In this document: positions 45,597 to 54,207 of the stretch, one piece after another
How the letters are laid out: every line of letters begins with the position of its first letter
Numbering within the stretch: position 1 is the first letter of the stretch
Source: an uncultured Clostridium sp.
GTDB lineage: Bacteria > Bacillota > Clostridia > Lachnospirales > Lachnospiraceae
Assembly (NCBI GenBank): GCA_900547035.1
Contig: URFM01000001.1
Span: 62,001 to 126,000 of the forward strand
Direction: 5' to 3'
Length of the DNA: 64,000 bases
Position numbers and translations under genes: made by a program
The notes under the pieces: generated by a model
What the model was told of the DNA's origin: nothing
The model's database searches: none
The model's input: only the letters and a program-made list of their open reading frames with translations

Positions 45597-45921
45597 ATTA
45601 AAGGGAAATGCGTTAAACAGGACAATATCAAGTTTTGTCCTGATAAATGGGATAAATGCTCCGAAGGAAGCAATCAGCTGGTCCAGTTGTAGACAGCTGA
45701 AGGAGATTTTTTATAAGTTCAATCAATACTCCTGTCACAGGGCCGCAGCTGAAAGCGCCAATCAGCGCGGGCAGGTCCGATAAGTCCATCCGCGCAAACG
45801 GCGGCGACAGCGGGACAGGAAATTCAAAAAAAGCAAGGATAAAAGAAATGGCGGAAAGAGCCGCGGTCACGGTAAGCATGCGCATGTCACGGCCCGAAGC
45901 CGCCCTTTGTGTCATCATCAT
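45597..45921 (-). pseudogene. ribU: Riboflavin ECF transporter S component (ribU), internally deleted
   Basis: The minus strand encodes the N-terminal third of a RibU-type S component: TVTAALSAISFILAFFEFPV, PPFARMDLSDLPALIGAFSC and VLIELIKNLLQL. After LLQLSTTGPAD the frame changes, and the conserved RibU C terminus follows in another frame as LIASFGAFIPFIRTKLDIVL, then FNAFPFNLL. The middle helices are missing. So the gene has a large internal deletion plus frameshift and is not functional. Its end abuts the small plus-strand membrane gene. Confidence 0.75.
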
Positions 45922-45957
45922 TTTCCCATCGTTCTCCTTTTTCATATGAACTGGATT

Positions 45958-46006
45958 AACAACAAGCCCCGCAGGCATAGCGCTTGCAGGGCTGTTCTTG
46001 TTTTTC
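45958..46006 (+). terminator. Hairpin with plus-strand T-run
   Basis: AACA-GCCC-GCA pairs with TGC-GGGC-TGTT with small bulges and is followed on the plus strand by CTTGTTTTT. It could end plus-strand readthrough and, less well, the flavin-binding protein gene on the other strand. Confidence 0.4.
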
Positions 46007-46029
46007 CTCTTCCGCCGGTCAACCCAGAC

Positions 46030-46431
46030 CTACAGGTCGTACTCCTGAGGCGGGTTGCCGGAAAAGTCGGCGATTACGGCATGAGCATTTTTCAGATAAA
46101 ACACCTCAAAGATGGGATTGGATGCCTCGCCGTACTGTCCCTTGACGATGGGATTTTGGATGCACATCTCCTTTGCGGCCATGTTGTTCTCAAAAACCGC
46201 CTCACCGTTCAGGCGAATCCAGGCGTAGGACGGACTGGAAACAGAAACCTCCACATTGGGGTTTGCCTGCATGTCCTTGTAAACGTCCTTTGTGTTGTTG
46301 GTGCAGAACCACAGTCTGCCCTCCAGCTCCCCGGCAAACATAAAGGGGCGGCACTTCGCCTTTCCGTCACGGCCAACGGTAGCCAGATACTGTACGGGAT
46401 TCTCCTGCAAAAATTTTACAACTTCGTTCAT
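46030..46431 (-). CDS. Pyridoxamine 5'-phosphate oxidase-like FMN-binding protein
   Basis: The 133-residue protein begins MNEVVKFLQENPVQYLATVG and has the split-barrel motif KAKCRPFMFAGELEGRLWFC, then NTKDVYKDMQANPNVEVSVS. This is the small FMN-binding class common in Clostridia, not the full PdxH enzyme. The start at 46431 follows GGAGG by eight nt. The substrate is unknown. It ends near the ribU remnant. Confidence 0.9.
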   Translation of the reverse strand: MNEVVKFLQENPVQYLATVGRDGKAKCRPFMFAGELEGRLWFCTNNTKDVYKDMQANPNVEVSVSSPSYAWIRLNGEAVFENNMAAKEMCIQNPIVKGQYGEASNPIFEVFYLKNAHAVIADFSGNPPQEYDL

Positions 46432-46583
46432 GGTAAAACCTCCTGACTTCATTCTGGATTTCATTTCACTGTACCACTCGGACATAGCGCTTTTGTCTTT
46501 GTTGACTTTATTGTAGCAATGTCTTTTGAATCCGTGAAGTACGCACAATATTGTGGTATAGGCACCAGGAGGAAACTATAAAA

Positions 46584-49500
46584 CTATTCCGCAATCCGAA
46601 GCAGGCGGACAATGCAGCTTGCGCCCGGAATCTGATACTGGATTACGCCGTTTTCCCCAACGATTGCCTCAGAAACCGTTACATTTCCTGCCGCATCCGT
46701 AATCATGACCACCAGCTGCTGGCCGGGCGTCAGACTGGTCTGCTCCATCTGCGTCTGAACGGCAGGGCCGTTGGCACCGGGAACAACCTCATAGGTTACC
46801 GCAGAACCGACCTGCACATACTGCGGAAGATTCAGACTGACTCTTCCGCTGTAGGCGGCGGCAATGTCCATGGTCCCGTTTTGGATTGCCTGTTCCGCAG
46901 CTACGACCTCCGGCGCAAAGCCCATCAGTTCTTCCGCTCCTGATTTCTGGGAAACCTGGGTGCCGTCCTGGTAGACCACCACATTCCGGGTCACCGTTAC
47001 ACCTCCGACCTCAGATACGGTCTGCTGGATTACGGTTCCCTGGGTATTGGCCGCCAGGAGGGACCTGGTGGATCCGTCGGCGCCTACGGCAATCGTCGCT
47101 ACCTGAGCGCTTTGTCCATCAGCCATCGAAACTGCGGGAGTCCCCGCCGCCTCCACAATCGTATTGCCGGTCACGCTTCCTGCCGCGCTCTGGGTTACCA
47201 CAGAAGATACGGAGGTCTGTCCTACGGAAACTACCACCGATTCTCCTGCCGCTGCCGTGGAAATCTGATTCGATGTTGCTGCGGAGCTTCCGCTGTCGGT
47301 GGTATTGGATGCGCTGTCGGTGGAAGAGCTGATTCCGATATCTCTGTCGCTGTCGCCGCTGCTGCCGGAGACGTTGCGGTTCCACTTGGCGTAAATGGTC
47401 AGGACGCCGCTGCTATCCTTGCTGGTCAGCTGTGTAATGCGATTGGTATAGCTGCTGTCCGTGTACCACCCGTCAAAGGTATACCCGCTCCTGGAAGGCG
47501 CGGACAGGGTAATGGACGCCTGTTCTCCCGTATACTGGGAAGGATTTTCACTGCTGTTGACACCGTCTCCCAGCACGTATGTGATCTGATATGTAACTGC
47601 CGTTCCATATCCCAGGTTATCAAAGGTATAGTAAATGCCCTCCACCTGCTCGGTCACATTTCTGGCCACAATTCCCTGGCCGTTCACCCAAAGATGTTCA
47701 ATCCACTGGCCTGCTACCAGCTCGTCGGTGCGGTTTTCTCCATCGGCGTCCATCAGGTAACAGGTCATTGTATTGTCCGTAAAGCAGTAGAAACGTCCTT
47801 CGCTGTTCCTGTAAACCCTGCCTTCAGCGCCAGAATAGTGCCAAACCGTCTCGCCGCTGTCCAGTTCGTGCTCAAAGAATTCATCTTCGATTGCAGTCCA
47901 GTAGCCTTCGCTGTCAAAACTTCCGTAATAGCCGCCTGTCATGCGGATTTTATCCTTGATGAGATGCCCGTCGCTGTTGACGTACCGGAAGCCGTTTCCA
48001 TCCTCAATCCACTGCCGGAACTGCTGTGTGCCGTCCGCTCCAAAGTAGAGGGTTTCTCCATCTACGTCCACAAATGTTTCGGTCACCAGCTTTCCATCTG
48101 CTCCAATGTAGTAGATGCTGCCATTCCGGTTCATCAGGCCTTCGGGAGAAATCGTCCCGTTTCCATTCTCGTCAAAATCATAGTAAATGCCGCCAATCTC
48201 TACCTGACTTACATTTGCGGTCACATAGCCGTCCGCGCCTACATAGCGGCTGCCCAGCCAGAGATTGGTCTGTTTTTCGCTTCCAAGGGTCTGATTCTCC
48301 GCTGTGTAGAGATAGCAGGCCAGTCTTTCATTTTCCGCTGTCAGGCAGTAGAATACCATCTTTTCATTTTCAGGGCCCGCAACCTTTCCTTCCTCGCCGG
48401 AATAGAAAATCACCTGGGTCCCGTCATCCAGGTCACTGTCAAAGAACTGGTTTGAGATTGCCGTCCAGTATCCCTCTCCGTCGAAGCTTCCGTAGTAGCC
48501 TCCGGCCATTTTTCCATCGTCATCTTTTATAACATAACCGGAACCATCCACATATCGGAATCCGCCTTTGTACTCAACCCACTGATGGAATTGCTGTGAG
48601 CCGTCTGCTCCGAAATAGAGCGTTTCTCCTCCTACGTCCTTAAACTGGTTGGTGACAGGCTTTCCGTCTGTGCCAAGATAATAGTTCTTCCCGTCTGCTC
48701 CGGTAAACATTCCTTCCTTGGAAAGGGATGAACTGCCCTCTGCATCGAAGTCGTAGTAGACTCCGTCGATTTCCACATAGGACGCATCGGTAAGCTGGAA
48801 GCCGTCCGCGCCGATATAGCGGTCACCCAGCCAGAGATTGGTCTGCTTTTCGCTGCCCTGAGCTCCATTTTCATCAAAGAGGTAGCAGGCCTGTCTGCCG
48901 CTTTCTGATACCAGGCCGTAATACGCCGTCTGCTGGTCTGACGGTCCTGCCAGTTTGCCGCTCTCCGTACAGTAGAATGTCTTCCCATCATCTACGACAA
49001 ATCCGGCTGCTCCGGCGCTCCATTTTCCATCTGCGTCAAAGCTTCCGTAGTAGCCTTTGATGATTGTATCCTCTGTATTTTTCACTACATAACCGTCATC
49101 GCCGATATAGTAGCGCTCGCCCCCGTCGTCCACCCACTGGCTGAACTGCTGGGAGCCGTCCGCTCCGAAGTAGAGGGTATTTCCGTCTACGTCTTCAAAC
49201 TGATTGATAACGGGCTTTCCGTCTGTGCCGAGATAGTAGTTCTTCCCATCTGTGTCGGTGAACAGTCCTTCCGTGGAAACCGATGAGTTGCCGTTTGAAT
49301 CAAAGTTATAGTAGACCCCGTCAATTTCCACATGGGTTACGTTGGTAAGCTGATAGCCGTCCGCACCGATATAGTAGTTTCCAAACCAGAGGTTGGTTTG
49401 TTTTTCGCTGCCCTGACTTCCATTCTCATCAAAGAGATAGCAAGCCTGTCTGCCGCTCTCTGATACCAGGCCGTAGTACGCCGTCTGCTGGTCTGACGGT

Positions 49501-51824
49501 CCTGACAGTTTGCCGCTCTCTGTGCAGTAGAATGTCTTCCCATCATCCGCGACAAATCCGGCTGCGCCAGCGCTCCATTTTCCTTCTGCGTCAAAGCTTC
49601 CGTAGTAGCCCTTGATGATTGTATCCTCTGTATTTTTCACTACATAACCGTCATCGCCGATATAGTAGCGCTCGCCCTCATCTTCCACCCATTGGCTGAA
49701 CTGCTGGGAGCCATCTGCTCCAAAGTAGAGGGTATTTCCATCTTCGTCATCCGCAAACTGATTGGTGACAAATGTTCCGTCTTCACCAACGCAGTACTTC
49801 TTGCCGTTCTCTTCTACAATGCTTCCCTCCGCGTATCTGCTGATGCCTTCTGCGTCAAAGTTATAATAGACATCTCCGATTTTAACTGCGGTCTGGTCAG
49901 TAATCAGATAACCGTCTTCGTCCAGATACAGGTCCTTAATCCAGATGCCTCCCTCCGGTCTATCGTCCAGAAGTGTATTATCCTCTCCGCTCATCAGATA
50001 GCAGGCCGTCTTGCCGTCTTCATCCACAAAATGGTAAAACGTCATCTCCTGCTCTTTTGTTGCATCTTCTGTCTCATCATAGGGACCTGCCACGTCTCCC
50101 TCTTCGTCGGAATAAAGGGTTACTGTACCGCCTTCATCCAGCTCTTCCGTAAAGAAACCCTTCACCGGAGTCCAGTAGCCTTCTGCATCAAATTCTCCGT
50201 ATGCACCGCCGGCTCTTCTGGTATCTCCCGTCACCATATGCCCGTTGCTGTCTACGTAGCGCCACTTGCCCGTAGTTTCTTCAATCCACTGGCGTTTCTG
50301 CATGGCTCCATCTTTGCCGAAGTAGTAGGTTTCGTCTTCGATTTCAACGAATTCATCCTTGACGATTTCTCCGTTTTCGTCCACATAGTAAATAATTTCG
50401 CCCTCATCCAGAATCGGCTGGCTCGTTATCAGTGAAGCATTTCCGGTAGCGAACGTTCCACCATACTCATCTGTATCTTCTTCAAAAGAGCCGAAGGAAT
50501 AGAAATAGTCGCCAATCTGAACCTGTTCCACATCCACCAGAAGGTTCCCGTCTTCATCGATGTAGAAATCTTTCACATCATCATCCAACCAGCCGATACC
50601 CTGGGGCTCTGTTCCCACAGTACCGTTCTCACCCCGTACATACTCGTAGCACTTCTTTCCGTCCGCCTCTTCTTTCAGGCAGTAAAACGTACTCTTATCT
50701 GGTCCTGCCAGTTTTCCATCCTTGCCAGAATAAAGCCAGAGTCCCCAACTATCATCGTAGAAAAGGACATTTTCAATCGCCGTCCAGTAGCCTTTTTCAT
50801 CAAACTTGCCATAATAGTCCTGGGCTCGCTGTATCTCATCAATCCGTAGATAACCTTTCCCATTAACATACCGCTTGCCGCCGTCAATCCATTTGTCCTT
50901 AAGCATTGTCCCGCTCTCATCGACGTAAATAATATGGTCCCCGTCAATCTGAATATAGGCCTTAGTAACCTTGGTCTTGGTTTCTGCATCTGTGTAGTAG
51001 TACTCGCCATCTTCTTCATAATATTCCGACTCCGTCAGATACCAATTCTCCTCCGCCTCTGCCTGAACCTCCAGCAGTACATTCGCCTGGACTGCCTCCT
51101 GGACCTGAGGCTGCCCCGGCGTCTGACTTCCGGAACTTCCGGAAGCTCCGGAGCCTGAGCTATGTCCCGTATCTCCCTGTGAGGAATCCTCATCGTTCAC
51201 CGGGTCATCTGCGTCATCCTCCCCGGAATCACCCTCATTTTCTGAATCCTCTGTGCACTCTTCCGGGTCATCTGTTCCTTCAGAGGTATCTGTCTCATCC
51301 TGCCCGTCTGTCTCTCCGTCCCCCTCTGACTCTTCATTCTTTTCCGAATCTTCTGTATTCCCGGGGCCCTTCTTGTCAGAATCAGAGCCTTCCTGCCCGG
51401 AATCAGATTCATCCTGATCCGTGTCCTCCTCTTCCTGCTGTCCCGGCTCCCCGTCTGACTCATCCGACTCGTCTTCTTTGTCCTCCTGGCCGGCCTCTCC
51501 GTTTTCCTGTTCAGAATCGGAGTCCTCCGTTCCTTCGGTATTCCCATCAGAATCGCCCTCGTCCGAACCGCCGCCTTCGGAATCCTCATTCCCAGAGCCT
51601 TCGTCTTCGGAACCTTCATCTTCGGAGCCGCTATCCTCAGAATTCTCAGAACCTTCTGTTTCATCTGAGTTTTCAGAATTTCCGGAAGCTTCCGTCTCCT
51701 GCCCGTAGGAAGTGAGCAGCCCTGCTCCGCAGCTTCCTGCCTCCATGCTGCAGGTCAGCATAAAGACCGAGGCTAAGGCAATCGCCCGGCGCACCTTCCC
51801 TTTTACCAATCCTACTCTCCTCAT
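46584..51824 (-). CDS. Giant modular cell-wall-binding repeat surface protein
   Basis: The 1,746-residue product starts MRRVGLVKGKVRRAIALASV, a probable signal peptide, with AAAGGAGG six nt before the ATG. Residues about 43-220 are an extremely acidic Ser/Glu/Asp/Gly tract. Six long modules follow, each with a GxFDxxGYW/GKW landmark near residues 342, 546, 745, 930, 1115 and 1304 (spacing 204, 199, 185, 185, 185, 189) and containing aromatic-Gly repeats such as YYIGDDGYVV and TLYFGADGSQQF, like choline/cell-wall-binding repeats. An InlB-type B repeat (about 1411-1484; SGYTFDGWYTD, IYAKW) and a Ser/Thr/Val-rich tail end it. No LPxTG anchor is present, so attachment should be non-covalent via the repeats. 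Its promoter is probably 52207-52235, shared with the preceding small gene. Confidence 0.9.
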   Translation of the reverse strand: MRRVGLVKGKVRRAIALASVFMLTCSMEAGSCGAGLLTSYGQETEASGNSENSDETEGSENSEDSGSEDEGSEDEGSGNEDSEGGGSDEGDSDGNTEGTEDSDSEQENGEAGQEDKEDESDESDGEPGQQEEEDTDQDESDSGQEGSDSDKKGPGNTEDSEKNEESEGDGETDGQDETDTSEGTDDPEECTEDSENEGDSGEDDADDPVNDEDSSQGDTGHSSGSGASGSSGSQTPGQPQVQEAVQANVLLEVQAEAEENWYLTESEYYEEDGEYYYTDAETKTKVTKAYIQIDGDHIIYVDESGTMLKDKWIDGGKRYVNGKGYLRIDEIQRAQDYYGKFDEKGYWTAIENVLFYDDSWGLWLYSGKDGKLAGPDKSTFYCLKEEADGKKCYEYVRGENGTVGTEPQGIGWLDDDVKDFYIDEDGNLLVDVEQVQIGDYFYSFGSFEEDTDEYGGTFATGNASLITSQPILDEGEIIYYVDENGEIVKDEFVEIEDETYYFGKDGAMQKRQWIEETTGKWRYVDSNGHMVTGDTRRAGGAYGEFDAEGYWTPVKGFFTEELDEGGTVTLYSDEEGDVAGPYDETEDATKEQEMTFYHFVDEDGKTACYLMSGEDNTLLDDRPEGGIWIKDLYLDEDGYLITDQTAVKIGDVYYNFDAEGISRYAEGSIVEENGKKYCVGEDGTFVTNQFADDEDGNTLYFGADGSQQFSQWVEDEGERYYIGDDGYVVKNTEDTIIKGYYGSFDAEGKWSAGAAGFVADDGKTFYCTESGKLSGPSDQQTAYYGLVSESGRQACYLFDENGSQGSEKQTNLWFGNYYIGADGYQLTNVTHVEIDGVYYNFDSNGNSSVSTEGLFTDTDGKNYYLGTDGKPVINQFEDVDGNTLYFGADGSQQFSQWVDDGGERYYIGDDGYVVKNTEDTIIKGYYGSFDADGKWSAGAAGFVVDDGKTFYCTESGKLAGPSDQQTAYYGLVSESGRQACYLFDENGAQGSEKQTNLWLGDRYIGADGFQLTDASYVEIDGVYYDFDAEGSSSLSKEGMFTGADGKNYYLGTDGKPVTNQFKDVGGETLYFGADGSQQFHQWVEYKGGFRYVDGSGYVIKDDDGKMAGGYYGSFDGEGYWTAISNQFFDSDLDDGTQVIFYSGEEGKVAGPENEKMVFYCLTAENERLACYLYTAENQTLGSEKQTNLWLGSRYVGADGYVTANVSQVEIGGIYYDFDENGNGTISPEGLMNRNGSIYYIGADGKLVTETFVDVDGETLYFGADGTQQFRQWIEDGNGFRYVNSDGHLIKDKIRMTGGYYGSFDSEGYWTAIEDEFFEHELDSGETVWHYSGAEGRVYRNSEGRFYCFTDNTMTCYLMDADGENRTDELVAGQWIEHLWVNGQGIVARNVTEQVEGIYYTFDNLGYGTAVTYQITYVLGDGVNSSENPSQYTGEQASITLSAPSRSGYTFDGWYTDSSYTNRITQLTSKDSSGVLTIYAKWNRNVSGSSGDSDRDIGISSSTDSASNTTDSGSSAATSNQISTAAAGESVVVSVGQTSVSSVVTQSAAGSVTGNTIVEAAGTPAVSMADGQSAQVATIAVGADGSTRSLLAANTQGTVIQQTVSEVGGVTVTRNVVVYQDGTQVSQKSGAEELMGFAPEVVAAEQAIQNGTMDIAAAYSGRVSLNLPQYVQVGSAVTYEVVPGANGPAVQTQMEQTSLTPGQQLVVMITDAAGNVTVSEAIVGENGVIQYQIPGASCIVRLLRIAE
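48482..50189 (-). repeat. Tandem 555-597-bp coding repeats inside the giant surface protein gene
   Basis: The same landmark (TTCGAC/TTTGAC of the FD motif) recurs at 48482, 49037 and 49592 with exactly 555-bp spacing, and 597 bp further at 50189. The copies around 48.5-49.6 kb are nearly identical at the DNA level, which suggests recent duplication or gene conversion and makes the array prone to length change. Confidence 0.85.
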
Positions 51825-51836
51825 ACACAACCTCCT

Positions 51837-52184
51837 TTAAAGTTTTCCTATGCTTTTCTTCTGTTTTTTGGTACCCAGCCTTAAATATCCTTCAAGCAGC
51901 CTTCGTTTCCTCCGGCTGGATTCCTGCAAATAATCCTGGTATATTTCCTGGTAGGAGCGGTCATCAATTACTTTCTTATTTTTGGAAAAATGAAAATGAT
52001 AAATCAGATATGCTTTTTCGTCTCCCTGTATAAGCGCGGCCTTCAAAAAAGACCTGGCCCGGTTTTTATCTTGAAAATGTCCCCGCCTCAGAAAGAATAT
52101 TCCTAAATTCCGATAAACTCTTGCTTCATTCAGCCCTCTGTCAAAGCTTTGCCTTTCTTTCCATACTCCCAACCTGCGAATCAT
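51837..52184 (-). CDS. Small Sel1/TPR-like protein upstream of the surface protein gene
   Basis: A 115-residue basic protein. The stretch ARVYRNLGIFFLRRGHFQD, then NRARSFLKAALIQGDEKAY, has the two-helix pattern of a Sel1-like repeat, although only one clear unit is visible. There is no signal peptide. GAGG lies six nt before the ATG. It ends 12 nt before the giant surface protein gene, so the two are cotranscribed. I do not recognise the family; a cytosolic helper or regulatory role is a guess. Confidence 0.65.
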   Translation of the reverse strand: MIRRLGVWKERQSFDRGLNEARVYRNLGIFFLRRGHFQDKNRARSFLKAALIQGDEKAYLIYHFHFSKNKKVIDDRSYQEIYQDYLQESSRRKRRLLEGYLRLGTKKQKKSIGKL

Positions 52185-52206
52185 CCTCTACCTCAACTTT
52201 ATATTA

Positions 52207-52235
52207 AATATAGCGCAATTTTCTTTTTGTTGCAA
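52207..52235 (-). promoter_or_regulatory. Promoter of the Sel1-like/surface protein operon
   Basis: On the minus strand TTGCAA (52235-52230) and TATATT (52212-52207) are 17 nt apart. The region to the divergent XRE gene is very AT-rich. Confidence 0.65.
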
Positions 52236-52329
52236 CGAATAATCGCTATTTTTTATAACGTTCATTCGTCATCTGGCTTTTTTACTGCTTTCATTTATAA
52301 TGGAATAGACAGAGAGAGGAGACTATTTC

Positions 52330-52650
52330 ATGACCGAATTTGATTTATTTGCTCGTATCCGCCAACTATGTTTGGAACGTAACTGGTCCTACTACCAACT
52401 TTCCAAGGCTTCCGGGCTTACATATTCTACTATAAGTACTTTGTTGAACAGGCAAACTCTCCCGTCCTTAACCACCCTCAATAAAATCTGCCACGGTTTC
52501 GGGATATCCTTGGCCGATTTCTTTTCTACCGATGCTGATTCTTCTATGAGCGCGGAAGAAATCCAATGTCTGGCACTTTTTTCTTCCCTTTCTCCGGAAG
52601 ACCAGCAGCTTGCCCTCGCTTATATGAAAGGACTGACAAAATCCCTGTAG
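52330..52650 (+). CDS. XRE-family transcriptional regulator
   Basis: The 106-residue protein has an N-terminal Cro/CI helix-turn-helix (LERNWSYYQLSKASGLTYST, ISTLLNRQTLPSLTTLNKIC) followed by a helical tail (ALFSSLSPEDQQLALAYMKG). It is divergent from the Sel1-like/surface protein operon; the start codons are about 145 nt apart, so it may regulate that operon (inference). The ATG follows an AGGAG site; a TATAAT -10 lies at 52296-52301 without a good -35. Confidence 0.9.
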   Translation: MTEFDLFARIRQLCLERNWSYYQLSKASGLTYSTISTLLNRQTLPSLTTLNKICHGFGISLADFFSTDADSSMSAEEIQCLALFSSLSPEDQQLALAYMKGLTKSL

Positions 52651-52657
52651 TATAATC

Positions 52658-52709
52658 AAAAGGGCTGCCCCGCCAAAGCTTCACACTTGCTTTGGCAGGC
52701 AGCCCTTTT
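52658..52709. terminator. Bidirectional terminator between XRE gene and purA
   Basis: A long stem AAAAGGGCTGCC/GGCAGCCCTTTT with inner GCCAAAGC/GCTTTGGC has A/T runs on both sides and separates two convergent genes. Confidence 0.92.
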
Positions 52710-52732
52710 GCTGCTTCATATTCTTCTTTTTT

Positions 52733-54016
52733 CTATTTTACATCGCGGACGATAATGTCATCTCTTCCCGGTCCGTTGGATACCATGGTAATGGGAACCT
52801 GAATTTCCTTTTCAACGAATTCAATGTAACGGCGGCAGTTCTCCGGAAGATCTTCGTACTTCTTGATTCCACGGATATCACACTTCCATCCGGGCATCTT
52901 CTCGTAAACCGGCTTTGCCTTATTTAACTTCACCGTAGTGGGGAAGTCCTTCGTCACCTTGCCGTCAATCTCATAACCCACGCAGACAGTCAGCTCGTCC
53001 AGATATCCCAGCACATCCAAAACGGTAAAGGCAACCTCTGTTGCGCCCTGAATTCTGCAGCCATACCGGGTGGCCACTGCATCAAACCAGCCCACTCTTC
53101 TGGGACGTCCGGTAGTGGCGCCGTACTCGCCGCCGTCTCCGCCTCTGCGGCGCAGTTCCTCTGCCTCATCGCCAAAGATCTCGCTGACAAAGTCTCCCGC
53201 TCCTACCGCACTGGAGTAAGCTTTAACTACTGTGGTAATCTTCTTGATTTCATAGGGCGGAATTCCCGCTCCGATGGCACCGTATGCAGCCAATGTGGAG
53301 GAAGATGTTACCATGGGATAAATTCCATGATCCGGGTCTTTCAGAGAACCCAGCTGTCCCTCCAAAAGAATCTTCTTTCCTTCCTTATTGGCATTGTACA
53401 GGTAGGCAGAAGTATCACACACGTAGGGATCTACCATCTGACGGTACTCCAGAAGTTCCTGATACAGTTCTTCCGGATTCAGAAGAGGCTTGTGGTACAG
53501 ATGCTCCAAAAGAACATTCTTCTGCTGGCATACACGCTCCACTTTTTCCTTTAACAGCTCCTCATCATAAAGCTCGCTGACCTGGAAGCCGATCTTGGCA
53601 TATTTATCAGAGTAGAACGGTGCGATGCCTGATTTGGTGGAACCGAAGGACTTTCCGCCCAGACGCTCCTCCTCGTACTGGTCAAAAAGAATGTGGTAGG
53701 GCATCAGAATCTGGGCCCGGTCGGAAACCAGAATTTTGGGCTTGGGAACGCCCCGGTCCACCAGGGACTGAATCTCCTTTACCAGGTAAGGGATGTTTAA
53801 GGCAACTCCGTTCCCGATCACACTGGTAGTGTGCTGATAGAACACGCCGGAGGGCAGCAGGTGAAGGGCAAATTTCCCGTAATTATTGATAATGGTATGT
53901 CCGGCATTGCTTCCGCCCTGGAACCGCACGATAATATCGGATTCCTTGGCAAGCATATCCGTGATCTTACCCTTTCCCTCGTCTCCCCAGTTTGCTCCAA
54001 CGATTGCTTGAACCAT
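52733..54016 (-). CDS. purA: Adenylosuccinate synthetase
   Basis: PurA joins IMP and aspartate with GTP in AMP synthesis. The 427-residue protein starts MVQAIVGANWGDEGKGKITD with the GTP-binding loop, then NAGHTIINNYGKFALHLLPS with the catalytic His, and YGATTGRPRRVGWFDAV. The start is the ATG at 54016 with AGGAGG 11 nt upstream; 26 more codons of open frame are not used. It is separate from the purC-purF-purB cluster and ends at the shared terminator. Confidence 0.97.
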   Translation of the reverse strand: MVQAIVGANWGDEGKGKITDMLAKESDIIVRFQGGSNAGHTIINNYGKFALHLLPSGVFYQHTTSVIGNGVALNIPYLVKEIQSLVDRGVPKPKILVSDRAQILMPYHILFDQYEEERLGGKSFGSTKSGIAPFYSDKYAKIGFQVSELYDEELLKEKVERVCQQKNVLLEHLYHKPLLNPEELYQELLEYRQMVDPYVCDTSAYLYNANKEGKKILLEGQLGSLKDPDHGIYPMVTSSSTLAAYGAIGAGIPPYEIKKITTVVKAYSSAVGAGDFVSEIFGDEAEELRRRGGDGGEYGATTGRPRRVGWFDAVATRYGCRIQGATEVAFTVLDVLGYLDELTVCVGYEIDGKVTKDFPTTVKLNKAKPVYEKMPGWKCDIRGIKKYEDLPENCRRYIEFVEKEIQVPITMVSNGPGRDDIIVRDVK

Positions 54017-54207
54017 AACTTCAAATTCCTCCTTTGGGCAGCGCCCGTAATTGCTCAGTGGCATTTTCCGGAAAGCAGCCGTCCATGGCCACATTCCTTT
54101 CTTACTTTACTACATCATCCGTCATAAGTAAAGACAATATTTATTATGTTTGCTATAATGTATAATTATATCATGACAATTCAGGCGGCAGACAGGCCGA
54201 AGCAAAA

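Noticed and set aside
45618..45642. Hairpin CAGGACAA/TTGTCCTG after the ABC-F operon
   Set aside because: No T-run follows and it lies in the coding remnant of ribU (RTKLDIVLF), so symmetry may be chance.
47112..48455. A 447-codon plus-strand open frame
   Set aside because: It is antisense to the repeat surface protein and mirrors its repeats; no ribosome site or known domain.
48482..50189. Regular repeats that could suggest a CRISPR array
   Set aside because: The period is about 555 bp and the repeats are in-frame protein modules, not short repeats with unique spacers.
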